Positions 1-7,457 are shown, counted from the first letter of the stretch. The stretch: 12,918 nucleotides of DNA from an uncultured Treponema sp. (GCA_937890485.1 CALBXN010000177.1:1-12918), one strand, 5' to 3'. Notes: a model not told the origin generated them from the sequence alone. A program made the numbers and translations.

Positions 1-7
1 GCTTTTA

Positions 8-50
8 GTAAACCTTCGGTTTACAATCAAGTTTTGCTTCACAAAACTTG
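8..50. repeat. Two adjacent perfect hairpins, probable dispersed intergenic repeat
   Basis: Two perfect inverted repeats lie 3 nt apart. The first is GTAAACC-TTC-GGTTTAC (8-24). The second is CAAGTTTTG-CTTCA-CAAAACTTG (28-50). Neither is followed by a T-run, so they are not simple terminators. Read on the minus strand, the same DNA forms a 23-codon frame (76 to 5) rich in Lys and Arg, probably incidental. The tandem-hairpin layout resembles REP-type dispersed elements of bacterial genomes. That it is repeated elsewhere in this genome is inference, since only one copy is in the window. Confidence 0.5.
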
Positions 51-214
51 CGGCGTTTCAATTTTTGCTTACGCATTTTTACGATGTTTTGTAAATAAAA
101 TTTTCCACTTTTGCCAAGATGTTTTTATAAAAGCGTAAAAAAGGGAATATTTCGTAAAAGGGAAATCTATCAATTCTCGCGAAACGAAAGAAGGGGGCAA
201 AATTCTGTAGTACT

Positions 215-242
215 TTACCCAATAAAGATATTCTGTTATATT
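215..242 (+). promoter_or_regulatory. Likely promoter of the helicase-ABC-F operon
   Basis: A -35-like TTTACC (215-220, 4/6 match) is followed after 16 bp by TATATT (237-242, 5/6). TG sits one base upstream of the -10 (234-235), giving an extended -10. Transcription would begin near 249 and leave a leader of about 54 nt, ending in AAGG at 293-296. This is consensus matching only, with no experimental support. Confidence 0.5.
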
Positions 243-302
243 TAATAGAAATAATTTACAAATAATGTTGTTTTTTTTGCAACAAAACATATAAGGTTAT
301 CA

Positions 303-1880
303 ATGAAATTTACAGAATTTAATTTAAACGAAAATCTACTTAAAGGAATTGAAAAAGCTGGTTATGAAAATTGTACACCTGTACAAGAACAAGTTTTACA
401 AACAGCTCTTACGGGACAAGATTTATATGTTCAATCCCAAACAGGAACAGGAAAAACTGCTGCATTTTTAATTTCAATTATTCAAGAATTATTATCAGCA
501 TCTGAACAAAATCAAAAAAAAGCTTTGATTATGGTGCCAACTAGAGAACTTGCAGTTCAAGTTGAAGAAGAAGCAAAAACTCTTTGCTCTGGAACAAAAT
601 TAAAATGTGCAAGTTTTTATGGTGGAGTTGGATACACTCGACAAACTGAACTTCTCAAAAAAAATCTCGATATTCTTATTGGAACTCCAGGACGTTTAAT
701 CGATTTGCAAGAATCAGGAGCCATGGATTTATCAAAAGTAAATTATCTTATTGTTGATGAAGCCGACAGAATGTTTGATATGGGATTTTATCCTGATTTA
801 CGAAAACTTATCAAAGTTTTACCAAGTCAAAAAGATAGACAAACAATGCTTTTCAGTGCAACACTCAATACCTATGTAAAAAATCTCGCTTGGGAATATA
901 CTGAAAACGCAAAAGAAATCGAAATTGAACCAGAAAACATTACAGTAGAAGAAATTGACCAAGAACTTATCCACGTTTCAAGTGACGACAAAATGAAACT
1001 TCTGCTTGGAATCTTAAAAAGAGAAAATCCAGAAAGCGTAATTATTTTTTGTAACACAAAACGCACTTGCGAAGTTATTGCTCAGCGTCTTAAAATCAAC
1101 GAAATAAATGCAGATTTCATAATTGGAGATTTACCACAAGCAACTAGATTGAAGGTATTAAATTCTTTCAAAAATGGAAAGCTAAACTGCTTAGTTGCAA
1201 CTGATGTAGCTGCTCGTGGAATTGATGTTGACGATTTGGCAATGGTTATCAATTATGATTTACCAAACGAAAGCGAAAATTATGTTCACCGAATTGGACG
1301 AACAGCACGAGCAGGAAAATCAGGAAAAGCATATACTTTATGTAGCGAGCAAGATGTTTATAATCTTCCTGCAATAGAAAAATATATTGAAATTTCAATT
1401 CCTTCTGTTGTTGCTTATGAAGATATGTTTATAGAAGATAAAAGTAAAGATATTTACATCAAAACAGGAAATTATCACGATGATGAAAAATCAAATTCAA
1501 AATCTTATAAATCAAACCGTGATGGTTCTAAAAAAGGAAAATCTGGATATAAATCTTCTGGTAAAAAAGGTTCTTATTCAAATAAAGAAAACAACAAAAA
1601 AGATTACAAAAAAACTTCTTCCTACAAAGGAAATAATAAATTTCAAGATAAAAAATCACAAAGTATTTGTGAACAACAAGATTTATCAAATCTTTCTTTT
1701 GAAGAACGCATGAAACTTTACAAAGAAAAATATGGTCAACAAAACAATGTTTCTTCATCTTCAAAGAAAAATGATAAAAAGACTACAAAAAAACAAAGCA
1801 AAAAATCAGTTACAAATTCTACAAAAACAACAGAAAAATTGTCATTGTTAGATAGAATAAAGAAATTTTTTGGGAGGTAA
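303..1880 (+). CDS. DEAD-box ATP-dependent RNA helicase with basic low-complexity tail
   Basis: A 525-residue superfamily 2 helicase that would use ATP to unwind or remodel RNA, typically in ribosome assembly or mRNA turnover. The core motifs are all present in order: Q motif TPVQ (Q28), motif I QTGTGKT (46-52), Ia PTREL (79-83), Ib TPGR (128-131), DEAD (152-155), SAT (185-187), motif V ARGID (304-308), motif VI HRIGRTAR (329-336). The core ends near residue 380. Residues about 395-455 are a Lys/Ser/Gly/Asn-rich, presumably disordered RNA-binding tail. Then come a conserved-looking segment LSFEERMKLYKEKYG (464-478), a second Lys-rich stretch, and a terminal amphipathic segment LLDRIKKFFGR. 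The subfamily (RhlE/CshA/RhlB-like) cannot be fixed by eye. The start is chosen by AAGG 6 nt upstream and the adjacent Q-motif phenylalanines. It is the first gene of an operon with the ABC-F gene 3 nt downstream, and its last two codons (GGG AGG) form that gene's ribosome binding site. Confidence 0.95.
   Translation: MKFTEFNLNENLLKGIEKAGYENCTPVQEQVLQTALTGQDLYVQSQTGTGKTAAFLISIIQELLSASEQNQKKALIMVPTRELAVQVEEEAKTLCSGTKLKCASFYGGVGYTRQTELLKKNLDILIGTPGRLIDLQESGAMDLSKVNYLIVDEADRMFDMGFYPDLRKLIKVLPSQKDRQTMLFSATLNTYVKNLAWEYTENAKEIEIEPENITVEEIDQELIHVSSDDKMKLLLGILKRENPESVIIFCNTKRTCEVIAQRLKINEINADFIIGDLPQATRLKVLNSFKNGKLNCLVATDVAARGIDVDDLAMVINYDLPNESENYVHRIGRTARAGKSGKAYTLCSEQDVYNLPAIEKYIEISIPSVVAYEDMFIEDKSKDIYIKTGNYHDDEKSNSKSYKSNRDGSKKGKSGYKSSGKKGSYSNKENNKKDYKKTSSYKGNNKFQDKKSQSICEQQDLSNLSFEERMKLYKEKYGQQNNVSSSSKKNDKKTTKKQSKKSVTNSTKTTEKLSLLDRIKKFFGR
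1873..1878 (+). promoter_or_regulatory. Shine-Dalgarno that fixes the TTG start of the ABC-F gene
   Basis: GGAGGT lies inside the end of the helicase coding region (final Gly and Arg codons plus the first base of the stop) and 5 nt before TTG at 1884. The near-perfect match at ideal spacing, with no ATG in a suitable place, supports TTG as the true start and suggests translational coupling of the two genes. Confidence 0.85.
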
Positions 1881-1883
1881 ACT

Positions 1884-3521
1884 TTGGTTACTGTATCTGA
1901 CGTTAGTTTAAGTTTTGGCGAAAAGCCACTTTTCAAAGACGTAAATCTTAAATTTACACCAGGCAACTGTTACGGAATTATCGGTGCTAATGGTGCAGGA
2001 AAATCAACATTTTTAAAAGTACTTTCTGGAGAACTTGAACATGACCGAGGGGATATTATAATCACTCCAGGTGAACGAATGGCAGTTCTTAAGCAGGACC
2101 ACTTTGCTTACGATGAATACTCTGTAATGGACACTGTAATGATGGGGCATCCTAAATTATACAAGTGTTACAAAGATAGAGAAGAAATTTACGCAAAAGA
2201 AGATTTTACAGAAGAAGACGGAATTAAAGCCTCAGAACTTGAAGGTGAATTTTCTGAACTTGGTGGCTGGGAAGCTGAAAATCAAATTGAACAAATGCTT
2301 TCAGGGCTTGGTTTGGAAGAAGATTACCATGGAAGAATGATGAGCGAACTTGATGAAAGCCAAAAGGTGCGTGTTCTTTTAGCACAAGCAATTTTCGGTG
2401 AACCAGACATTCTTCTTCTTGACGAACCTACAAACGGTCTTGACTTAGAATCAATCGCTTGGCTTGAAGAATTTTTGATTGACTTTCCTAACACAGTTAT
2501 TGTAGTTAGCCACGACCGACACTTTTTGAACGCAGTTTGTACTTGTATTTGTGATATTGATTACGGAAAAATCACTCCTTTTGCAGGAAACTATGATTTC
2601 TGGTATCAAATGAGCCAAATCATGCAACGACAAGCAAAAGACCAAGCTAAAAAACGCGAAGAAAAAATGAAAGACTTGCGTGAATTTATCCTTCGATTTG
2701 CTTCTAATGCTGCAAAAAGTAAACAAGCAACAAGCCGAAAGAAGATTTACGACAAACTTGCTTTGGAAGAACTTCAAGTTACAAGCCGAAAATTTCCTTA
2801 TGTAAACTTCAAACCAGACAGAGAAGTTGGAAACAATGTTTTGCGAGTTGAAAAATTAAATTACAATGTAGAAGGTGTGCAACTTCTTAAAGATTTCAAC
2901 TTAACTGTAAATAAAGGTGATAAAATTGCTTTTGTTGGAATGGAACATAAATCAAAATCAGCATTTTTTGATATTATCACAGGAAATGTAAAAGCAGATT
3001 CTGGGGAATATTATTGGGGACAAACTGTTTCTAACACATATCTCAGTATCGACAACTCAAGTTACTTCAAAAATGATATGAACATCACAGAATGGCTAAA
3101 ACAATATTCACCAGACCAAGATGATGCTTATGTTCGTGGATTTTTAGGAAGAATGCTTTTTAGTGGTGACGAATCTTTAAAACCTGTAAAAGTTCTTTCT
3201 GGAGGTGAAAAGGTGCGTTGTATGCTTTCAAAAATGATGCTTTCTGGAGCAAATATTCTTATCCTAGATGAACCAACAAATCACCTTGACCTTGAAGCAA
3301 TCACAAGTTTGAACGAAGCTTTAATCAACTTTCCTGGTGTTGTACTTTTCAATAGTCATGACCATGAATTTATTTCTTCTATTGCAAACCGAATTATCGA
3401 AATCACACCAAATGGCGTAATCGACAGAATGATGGATTTTGATGATTATCTAAAAGATGAACAAATTAAAGCAATGCGTCTTGAATACTACAAAGACACA
3501 GGAAAAAAAGTAAAATTCTAA
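1884..3521 (+). CDS. ybiT: ABC-F family ATPase, YbiT type
   Basis: A 545-residue soluble protein with two ABC ATPase domains and no membrane segments. It belongs to the ABC-F class, members of which bind the ribosomal E site and influence translation. Sequence and layout follow E. coli YbiT closely, as recalled. Domain 1 has a normal Walker A GANGAGKST (34-42), Walker B ILLLDEP (176-182) and H-loop SHD (209-211), but its signature is degenerate (ELDES, 155-159, in place of LSGG). The charged inter-domain linker, about 240-310, contains the ASKSRQATSR-like segment (here NAAKSKQATSR). Domain 2 has an intact signature LSGGE (438-442), Walker B ILILDEP (458-464) and SHD (491-493), but its Walker A reads GMEHKSKS (352-359), lacking the second and third glycines. 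It starts at TTG with a strong ribosome binding site, 3 nt after the helicase stop. A bidirectional terminator follows. Being an antibiotic-resistance ABC-F is unlikely given the YbiT-like pattern. Confidence 0.93.
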   Translation: MVTVSDVSLSFGEKPLFKDVNLKFTPGNCYGIIGANGAGKSTFLKVLSGELEHDRGDIIITPGERMAVLKQDHFAYDEYSVMDTVMMGHPKLYKCYKDREEIYAKEDFTEEDGIKASELEGEFSELGGWEAENQIEQMLSGLGLEEDYHGRMMSELDESQKVRVLLAQAIFGEPDILLLDEPTNGLDLESIAWLEEFLIDFPNTVIVVSHDRHFLNAVCTCICDIDYGKITPFAGNYDFWYQMSQIMQRQAKDQAKKREEKMKDLREFILRFASNAAKSKQATSRKKIYDKLALEELQVTSRKFPYVNFKPDREVGNNVLRVEKLNYNVEGVQLLKDFNLTVNKGDKIAFVGMEHKSKSAFFDIITGNVKADSGEYYWGQTVSNTYLSIDNSSYFKNDMNITEWLKQYSPDQDDAYVRGFLGRMLFSGDESLKPVKVLSGGEKVRCMLSKMMLSGANILILDEPTNHLDLEAITSLNEALINFPGVVLFNSHDHEFISSIANRIIEITPNGVIDRMMDFDDYLKDEQIKAMRLEYYKDTGKKVKF

Positions 3522-3539
3522 GTTAATGACTAAAAAATT

Positions 3540-3609
3540 GTCATGCTGAATTTATTTCGAAATCTACATAATATATCGTAGAAATATTCCGAAACGAGTT
3601 CGGAATGAC
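3540..3609. repeat. Imperfect palindromic intergenic repeat (GTCAT..GAA type)
   Basis: The left arm begins GTCATGCTGAATTTATTTCG (3540-3559). The right arm, read on the opposite strand from 3609, begins GTCATTCCGAACTCGTTTCG. Both arms end in CTAC, with a short AT-rich centre around 3568-3577. The arms match over about 28-32 nt with scattered mismatches and small gaps. Elements starting GTCATTCCGAA are a known style of dispersed intergenic palindrome in several AT-rich bacterial genomes. It lies between two convergent genes, just before their shared terminator. The copy number in this genome is unknown. Confidence 0.6.
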
Positions 3610-3627
3610 ACGATGATTCATTCTTAT

Positions 3628-3676
3628 AAAAAAAAATTAGGTGTGCTAGAAAATTTTCTAAAGCACACCTTTTTTT
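3628..3676. terminator. Bidirectional factor-independent terminator
   Basis: The stem AGGTGTGCT (3639-3647) pairs with AGCACACCT (3662-3670). Inside it AGAAAA pairs with TTTTCT, with a 2-nt AA bulge. Seven Ts follow on the plus strand (3670-3676) and nine As precede (3628-3636), giving a T-run on the minus strand. It therefore fits termination of both the helicase-ABC-F operon and clpB, which converge here. Its downstream edge is 9 bp from the clpB stop codon. Confidence 0.92.
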
Positions 3677-3685
3677 ATATGCAAC

Positions 3686-6256
3686 CTACCCTTTTGAAAA
3701 ATCTAAGCCAGTTCCATCTGAATTTTTAGAAATTTTAATCGTTGAATCTTCAAGGAATTTTCCAGAAAGAATTTCTTTTGCTAAAGGATTTTCAAGATAA
3801 GTTTGAATTGCCCTTTTTATTGGTCTTGCTCCAAAAAGTGGGTCATATCCAACATCTGATAAAAAGTTGATAGCACTTTCATCAAAATCAAGTTTTATAC
3901 GACGAGTTTGTAAACGTCTTGCAACTCTATCAAGTTGATTTTTAACGATTGAAGTGATACAAGATTTATCAAGTCGGCTAAAGGTGATAACTTCGTCAAT
4001 TCTGTTGATAAATTCAGGTCTAAAAGATTTCATCAACATATCTTGAATTTGAGGTTTTAATGATTGAAGTTTTTCATCTGTATCTGCTTCAAGTATTAAA
4101 TTACTTCCAAGATTACTTGTCATAATAATAATTGTATTTTTGAAATCTACAATTCTTCCTTGACTATCAGTTAATCTACCATCATCTAAAACTTGAAGTA
4201 AAATATTAAATACATCAGGATGAGCTTTTTCAATTTCATCAAACAAAACTACACTGTATGGACGACGACGAACAGCTTCGGTAAGTTGGCCACCTTCATC
4301 ATAACCAACATATCCAGGAGGAGCACCTATCAATCGGCTTACAGCAAATTTTTCCATGTATTCGCTCATATCAATTCGTGTAAGAGATTTTTCGTCATTA
4401 AACAAGAAATCTGCTAAAGTTTTTGCAAGTTCAGTTTTTCCAACCCCAGTAGGTCCGATAAATAAGAAACTTCCTAGAGGTTTGTTTTCATCAGAAAGCC
4501 CTGCTCTATTTCGGCGGATTGCATCAGCAACTGATTGTACAGCCTCGTCTTGTCCAATAACTCGTTTATGCAAAACATCTTCTAGTTCAATGTACTTTTG
4601 CATTTCGCTTGCCATCATTTTACTTACAGGGATTCCAGTCCAAGTTGAAACAACACGAGCAATATCTTCCTCTCCAACTTCTTCTCGTAAAAGATTTTCG
4701 TCTTCAGATTCTTCTTTGGCAAGGCGTTTTTCAATTTCTGGAATTTTTCCGTACTTGATTTCGGCAGCTTTGTTAAAATTTCCCTCTCGAGTGTATTTTA
4801 CTTCATCAATTCGTAATTGCTCTAATTCTTCTTTTAACTGACGACCTTCATCAATTCGCTTCTTTTCATTTTCCCATTGAAGACGCATGGCTTGTTGTTT
4901 TGAAGTAAGTTCTGCAAGTTCTTTTTCGAGTTTTTCTAAACGCTCGATAGAAGCAGAATCAGTTTCTTTAGAAAGAGCTTGTTTTTCGATTGTTAATTGC
5001 AAAATTCTTCGTTCAACTTGGTCAAGTTCAGTTGGCTGACTTTCAATCTCCATTTTTAGTCGGCTAGCAGCTTCGTCCACAAGGTCGATTGCTTTGTCTG
5101 GCAAAAATCGGCTTGTAATATAACGATTTGAAAGTGGGGCAGCGGCAACAAGAGCTTCGTCCCTAATTCTTACCCCGTGATGAACTTCGTATTTTTCTTT
5201 TAGACCACGCAAAATTGCAATCGTATCTTCTACAGAAGGTTCTGCGCAATAAACTTGTTGAAATCGTCGCTCTAGGGCAGAATCTTTTTCGATGTATTTT
5301 CGATATTCATCTAAAGTTGTAGCACCAATAACATGAATTTCGCCACGAGAAAGTGCAGGTTTTAGCATATTTGAAGCGTCCATAGAACCTTCACTAGCAC
5401 CAGCACCAACGAGAGTATGAAGTTCGTCAATAAATAAGATGATTCTTCCTTCTGATTTTTGTACTTCGTGAATTACGCTTTTTAGTCGTTCTTCAAATTC
5501 GCCCCGAAATTTTGCACCTGCAACCAAGGCACCTAAATCTAAACTTAAAAGTCGTTTATCTTTTAAACTGTCTGGAACATCCCCAGAAACGATACGACGG
5601 GCTAAACCTTCTACGATGGCAGTTTTACCAACACCTGGTTCACCAATCAAAACAGGATTATTTTTTGTTCGTCGGCTAAGCACCTGCATCACTCGACGAA
5701 TTTCTTCATCTCGCCCAATTACAGGATCAATTTTTTCTTGTTTTGCAAGAGTTGTTAAATCTTTACAATATTTATCTAAAGATTGCATTGTAGCTTCTGG
5801 ATCTTGATTTGTAACTCGCTGATTTCCACGAACGGCTTTTAATGCTGATAAAATTGAATCTTTTGTAATTCCGTTATTTTTTAATAAAGTTCCACATCTA
5901 CCATCAGATTGAGCAATGGCTAAAAATAAATGTTCTGTGGAAAGATATTCATCTTTTAATGCAGAAACTTCTTTTTCAGCTTTGGCAATAATTTTTTGTG
6001 CCTCTGGCGAAAAACTTATTTGTGCATTTCCTGTAATTCTAGGATAAGTTGCAAGTAAATCTTCTACTTGTTGAATTAAAGTTGAAACTTTTAAACCAAT
6101 TCTTTCAACAAGAGGCGGAATTACTCCATCTTCCTGTTCTAATAAGGCCAAAAGCAAATGTTCTGTGCCGATTTCGCTGTGGTCTTCTTGTTGAGCAATT
6201 GAGTTTGCTTCTTGAATAGCATCTTGTGCTTTTAGTGTAAATTGATCATAGTTCAT
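3686..6256 (-). CDS. clpB: ATP-dependent protein disaggregase ClpB (Hsp100)
   Basis: An 856-residue AAA+ chaperone, essentially the same length as E. coli ClpB. Working with the DnaK system, ClpB hexamers extract and thread aggregated proteins in the cytoplasm. Visible parts are the N domain with two Clp_N repeats (about 1-140), NBD1 with Walker A GEPGVGKT (205-212), pore loop around AGAKFRGEF (246-254), Walker B FIDELH (275-280) and arginine pair R330/R331, a coiled-coil middle domain (about 400-525), and NBD2 with Walker A GPTGVGKT (601-608), pore loop GYVGYDEGG (648-656), Walker B LFDEIEK (671-677) and sensor 2 GARPIKRAI (809-817). The middle domain separates it from ClpA and, together with the absent IGF loop, argues against a ClpP partner. 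The ATG at 6256 agrees with the family N-terminus although no Shine-Dalgarno precedes it. No CIRCE (TTAGCACTC-N9-GAGTGCTAA) operator is present in the 64 bp upstream. Confidence 0.98.
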   Translation of the reverse strand: MNYDQFTLKAQDAIQEANSIAQQEDHSEIGTEHLLLALLEQEDGVIPPLVERIGLKVSTLIQQVEDLLATYPRITGNAQISFSPEAQKIIAKAEKEVSALKDEYLSTEHLFLAIAQSDGRCGTLLKNNGITKDSILSALKAVRGNQRVTNQDPEATMQSLDKYCKDLTTLAKQEKIDPVIGRDEEIRRVMQVLSRRTKNNPVLIGEPGVGKTAIVEGLARRIVSGDVPDSLKDKRLLSLDLGALVAGAKFRGEFEERLKSVIHEVQKSEGRIILFIDELHTLVGAGASEGSMDASNMLKPALSRGEIHVIGATTLDEYRKYIEKDSALERRFQQVYCAEPSVEDTIAILRGLKEKYEVHHGVRIRDEALVAAAPLSNRYITSRFLPDKAIDLVDEAASRLKMEIESQPTELDQVERRILQLTIEKQALSKETDSASIERLEKLEKELAELTSKQQAMRLQWENEKKRIDEGRQLKEELEQLRIDEVKYTREGNFNKAAEIKYGKIPEIEKRLAKEESEDENLLREEVGEEDIARVVSTWTGIPVSKMMASEMQKYIELEDVLHKRVIGQDEAVQSVADAIRRNRAGLSDENKPLGSFLFIGPTGVGKTELAKTLADFLFNDEKSLTRIDMSEYMEKFAVSRLIGAPPGYVGYDEGGQLTEAVRRRPYSVVLFDEIEKAHPDVFNILLQVLDDGRLTDSQGRIVDFKNTIIIMTSNLGSNLILEADTDEKLQSLKPQIQDMLMKSFRPEFINRIDEVITFSRLDKSCITSIVKNQLDRVARRLQTRRIKLDFDESAINFLSDVGYDPLFGARPIKRAIQTYLENPLAKEILSGKFLEDSTIKISKNSDGTGLDFSKG

Positions 6257-6262
6257 ATCTAA

Positions 6263-6291
6263 AATGTAATGCTATTAATTTGGAAAGGCAA
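6263..6291 (-). promoter_or_regulatory. Possible clpB promoter
   Basis: On the minus strand TTGCCT (6291-6286, 4/6 to the -35 consensus) is separated by exactly 17 bp from TACATT (6268-6263, 4/6 to the -10). Six bases then lead to the A of the clpB ATG, so transcription could start at or next to the start codon. A heat-shock sigma factor site is not evident. Support is consensus matching only. Confidence 0.35.
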
Positions 6292-6320
6292 GTATTTTTT
6301 ACAAATTAGAAAAATATTAT

Positions 6321-7415
6321 TTAATATTCGCCGTATTCACAGCCACAATTTTCTACACGAGCATGTTCTACAATTTCAAGTGATTTATTGATTTTTTTGT
6401 AAAGACGAATTTCTCCAGAACCGCTTCCACCACTCCAAAGAGTTTTATGAGGAGCAGAGCCGTCTGGATTTATGTAATTCATAAAAATCATATCATTTTT
6501 TTTGCAGAAAATATCAACATCAAGAAGATATTTTGAATTTTCGGCAGTTACAGTCCAATGACCTGCCTCTTCATTTTGAGTAAAATCAAAATGAATTTTA
6601 TCTTTCCTTAAGAATCCACTAGGAGAAAAATCGTAAGATTGATTTTGATTTGTAAAAAAAAGTTGTAATCCCTTAGGTTTGGAATTTACAACAGAAACAC
6701 CACCAATATCAAAACAAGAATGATTTAAGTTTTGTCCTGTAATCAAACTTGTTAAATTTGAACTAGATAACCACAACCAAGGATTTGAAAGTTTTTTACC
6801 CCAAAATTTATCTGCGTGTCCATAGGATTTTTGAGGAACAACAACATATTCAATTCCGTCAAAAACTACAGTTCCTCCATAAATAGTTTTTGCACCTTGA
6901 GCAAACCAATGAAGTTTTGTGTCTGATTTTATTTTTTTTGCAACAAAAGGAATTTTTTTATCCATCTTCAAATTCCAAGACATAGAACCTGAAGTACACA
7001 AATATTCAGGATGAGAAGAAGCTTTAGAAAACGAAACTTCTACAGAACCTGACAACTCATTTTCTGTAACAACAAAAGTATTTGATTTAATTTCTAATTT
7101 GCGTTTATTTATTGAAATATCACCGATAGGAAAGAAGGAATGTAATTGTTTGCCATCTTTTCCCCAAGAACCTGCTTTTACCATGAAAAAAGAAGGCTTA
7201 AGTTCTTGAGAGGATAAAAGACCACTTCCAAAAGAAACTTCTTTTAAAGAAACTCCTGGATTTACGATATAGAACTCTATAAAAAATGAACGAATTTCGC
7301 CTGTTAACTTGTTATAACCTGTAAACGAATGGCGCCACATATCAAAACCATTTTTCTTTGCAGCGCCACGAAGCATAAATCTGTTTTTCTTTCGATTTTC
7401 CCTTGAAATTCCCAT
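6321..7415 (-). CDS. Tocopherol-cyclase-like protein of unknown function
   Basis: A 364-residue protein with no signal peptide and no membrane segment. Its pattern recalls the tocopherol cyclase-like family (beta-rich, lipocalin/AttH-like fold). Supporting motifs are an N-terminal RGAAKKNGFDMWRHSFTGYN segment (16-35) followed by SFFIEFYIVNPG (43-54), and a central YGHADKFWG (198-206) with PWLWLSSSN (212-220), which parallels the YAEKNWG...W-W-Q-C-N core of that family. The C-terminus ends in a Cys/Gly/Glu/Tyr-rich GCEYGEY. Similar proteins, as I recall them, occur in gut anaerobes with no known substrate, and a bacterium of this type is not expected to make tocopherol, so the true reaction is unknown. 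The start is supported by AAGGA 7-8 nt upstream. It lies 64 bp before clpB and 97 bp after the small gene, on the same strand. Confidence 0.85.
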   Translation of the reverse strand: MGISRENRKKNRFMLRGAAKKNGFDMWRHSFTGYNKLTGEIRSFFIEFYIVNPGVSLKEVSFGSGLLSSQELKPSFFMVKAGSWGKDGKQLHSFFPIGDISINKRKLEIKSNTFVVTENELSGSVEVSFSKASSHPEYLCTSGSMSWNLKMDKKIPFVAKKIKSDTKLHWFAQGAKTIYGGTVVFDGIEYVVVPQKSYGHADKFWGKKLSNPWLWLSSSNLTSLITGQNLNHSCFDIGGVSVVNSKPKGLQLFFTNQNQSYDFSPSGFLRKDKIHFDFTQNEEAGHWTVTAENSKYLLDVDIFCKKNDMIFMNYINPDGSAPHKTLWSGGSGSGEIRLYKKINKSLEIVEHARVENCGCEYGEY

Positions 7416-7457
7416 ACCCTTATCCTTAACTATAATTCCTCTAGTTAATTTTCGGTA

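Larger units (their letters stand above)
1..302. other. Intergenic region upstream of the helicase operon
   Basis: No convincing protein gene lies here. A plus-strand frame is open from the left edge to about 140, and short minus-strand frames exist, but none has a ribosome binding site or recognisable protein content. What can be supported is a pair of perfect hairpins at 8-50, two imperfect direct copies of a CGTAAAA..GGGAA pattern near 134-166, and a promoter at 215-242. There is also a weak 5-bp hairpin at 266-284 (TGTTG / CAACA around a T-rich loop) in the presumed helicase leader. AAGG at 293-296, 6 nt before the ATG, is the helicase ribosome binding site. Confidence 0.6.

Noticed and set aside
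1..140. Plus-strand frame open from the left edge to a TAA near 140
   Set aside because: It runs through two perfect hairpins, its translation shows no recognisable protein pattern, and no start is visible. Most likely an accidental open frame in repeat DNA.
69..290. Minus-strand 73-codon frame upstream of the helicase
   Set aside because: No convincing ribosome binding site, a composition rich in Phe, Lys and Tyr typical of translated AT-rich spacer, and it covers the likely helicase promoter and leader.
2451..2777. Minus-strand 108-codon frame inside the ABC-F gene
   Set aside because: Antisense to the conserved ABC-F linker region, with no ribosome binding site and no family resemblance.
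4356..4841. Plus-strand 161-codon frame opposite clpB
   Set aside because: Serine-rich antisense shadow of the well conserved ClpB coding region, with no start signal.
6257..6320. CIRCE/HrcA operator or heat-shock sigma-32 promoter ahead of clpB
   Set aside because: Neither TTAGCACTC nor its partner arm occurs, and no CTTGAA...CCCCAT-like pair is present.
6300..6325. AATATT-AAAT-AATATT hairpin around the stop of the cyclase-like gene as a terminator
   Set aside because: Only A-T pairs, and AATATT is itself palindromic, so the fold is weak and expected by chance in such AT-rich DNA.
7416..7440. TATAGT just before the cyclase-like gene as its -10 element
   Set aside because: It would start transcription inside the ribosome binding site, and no -35 match stands at a proper distance.
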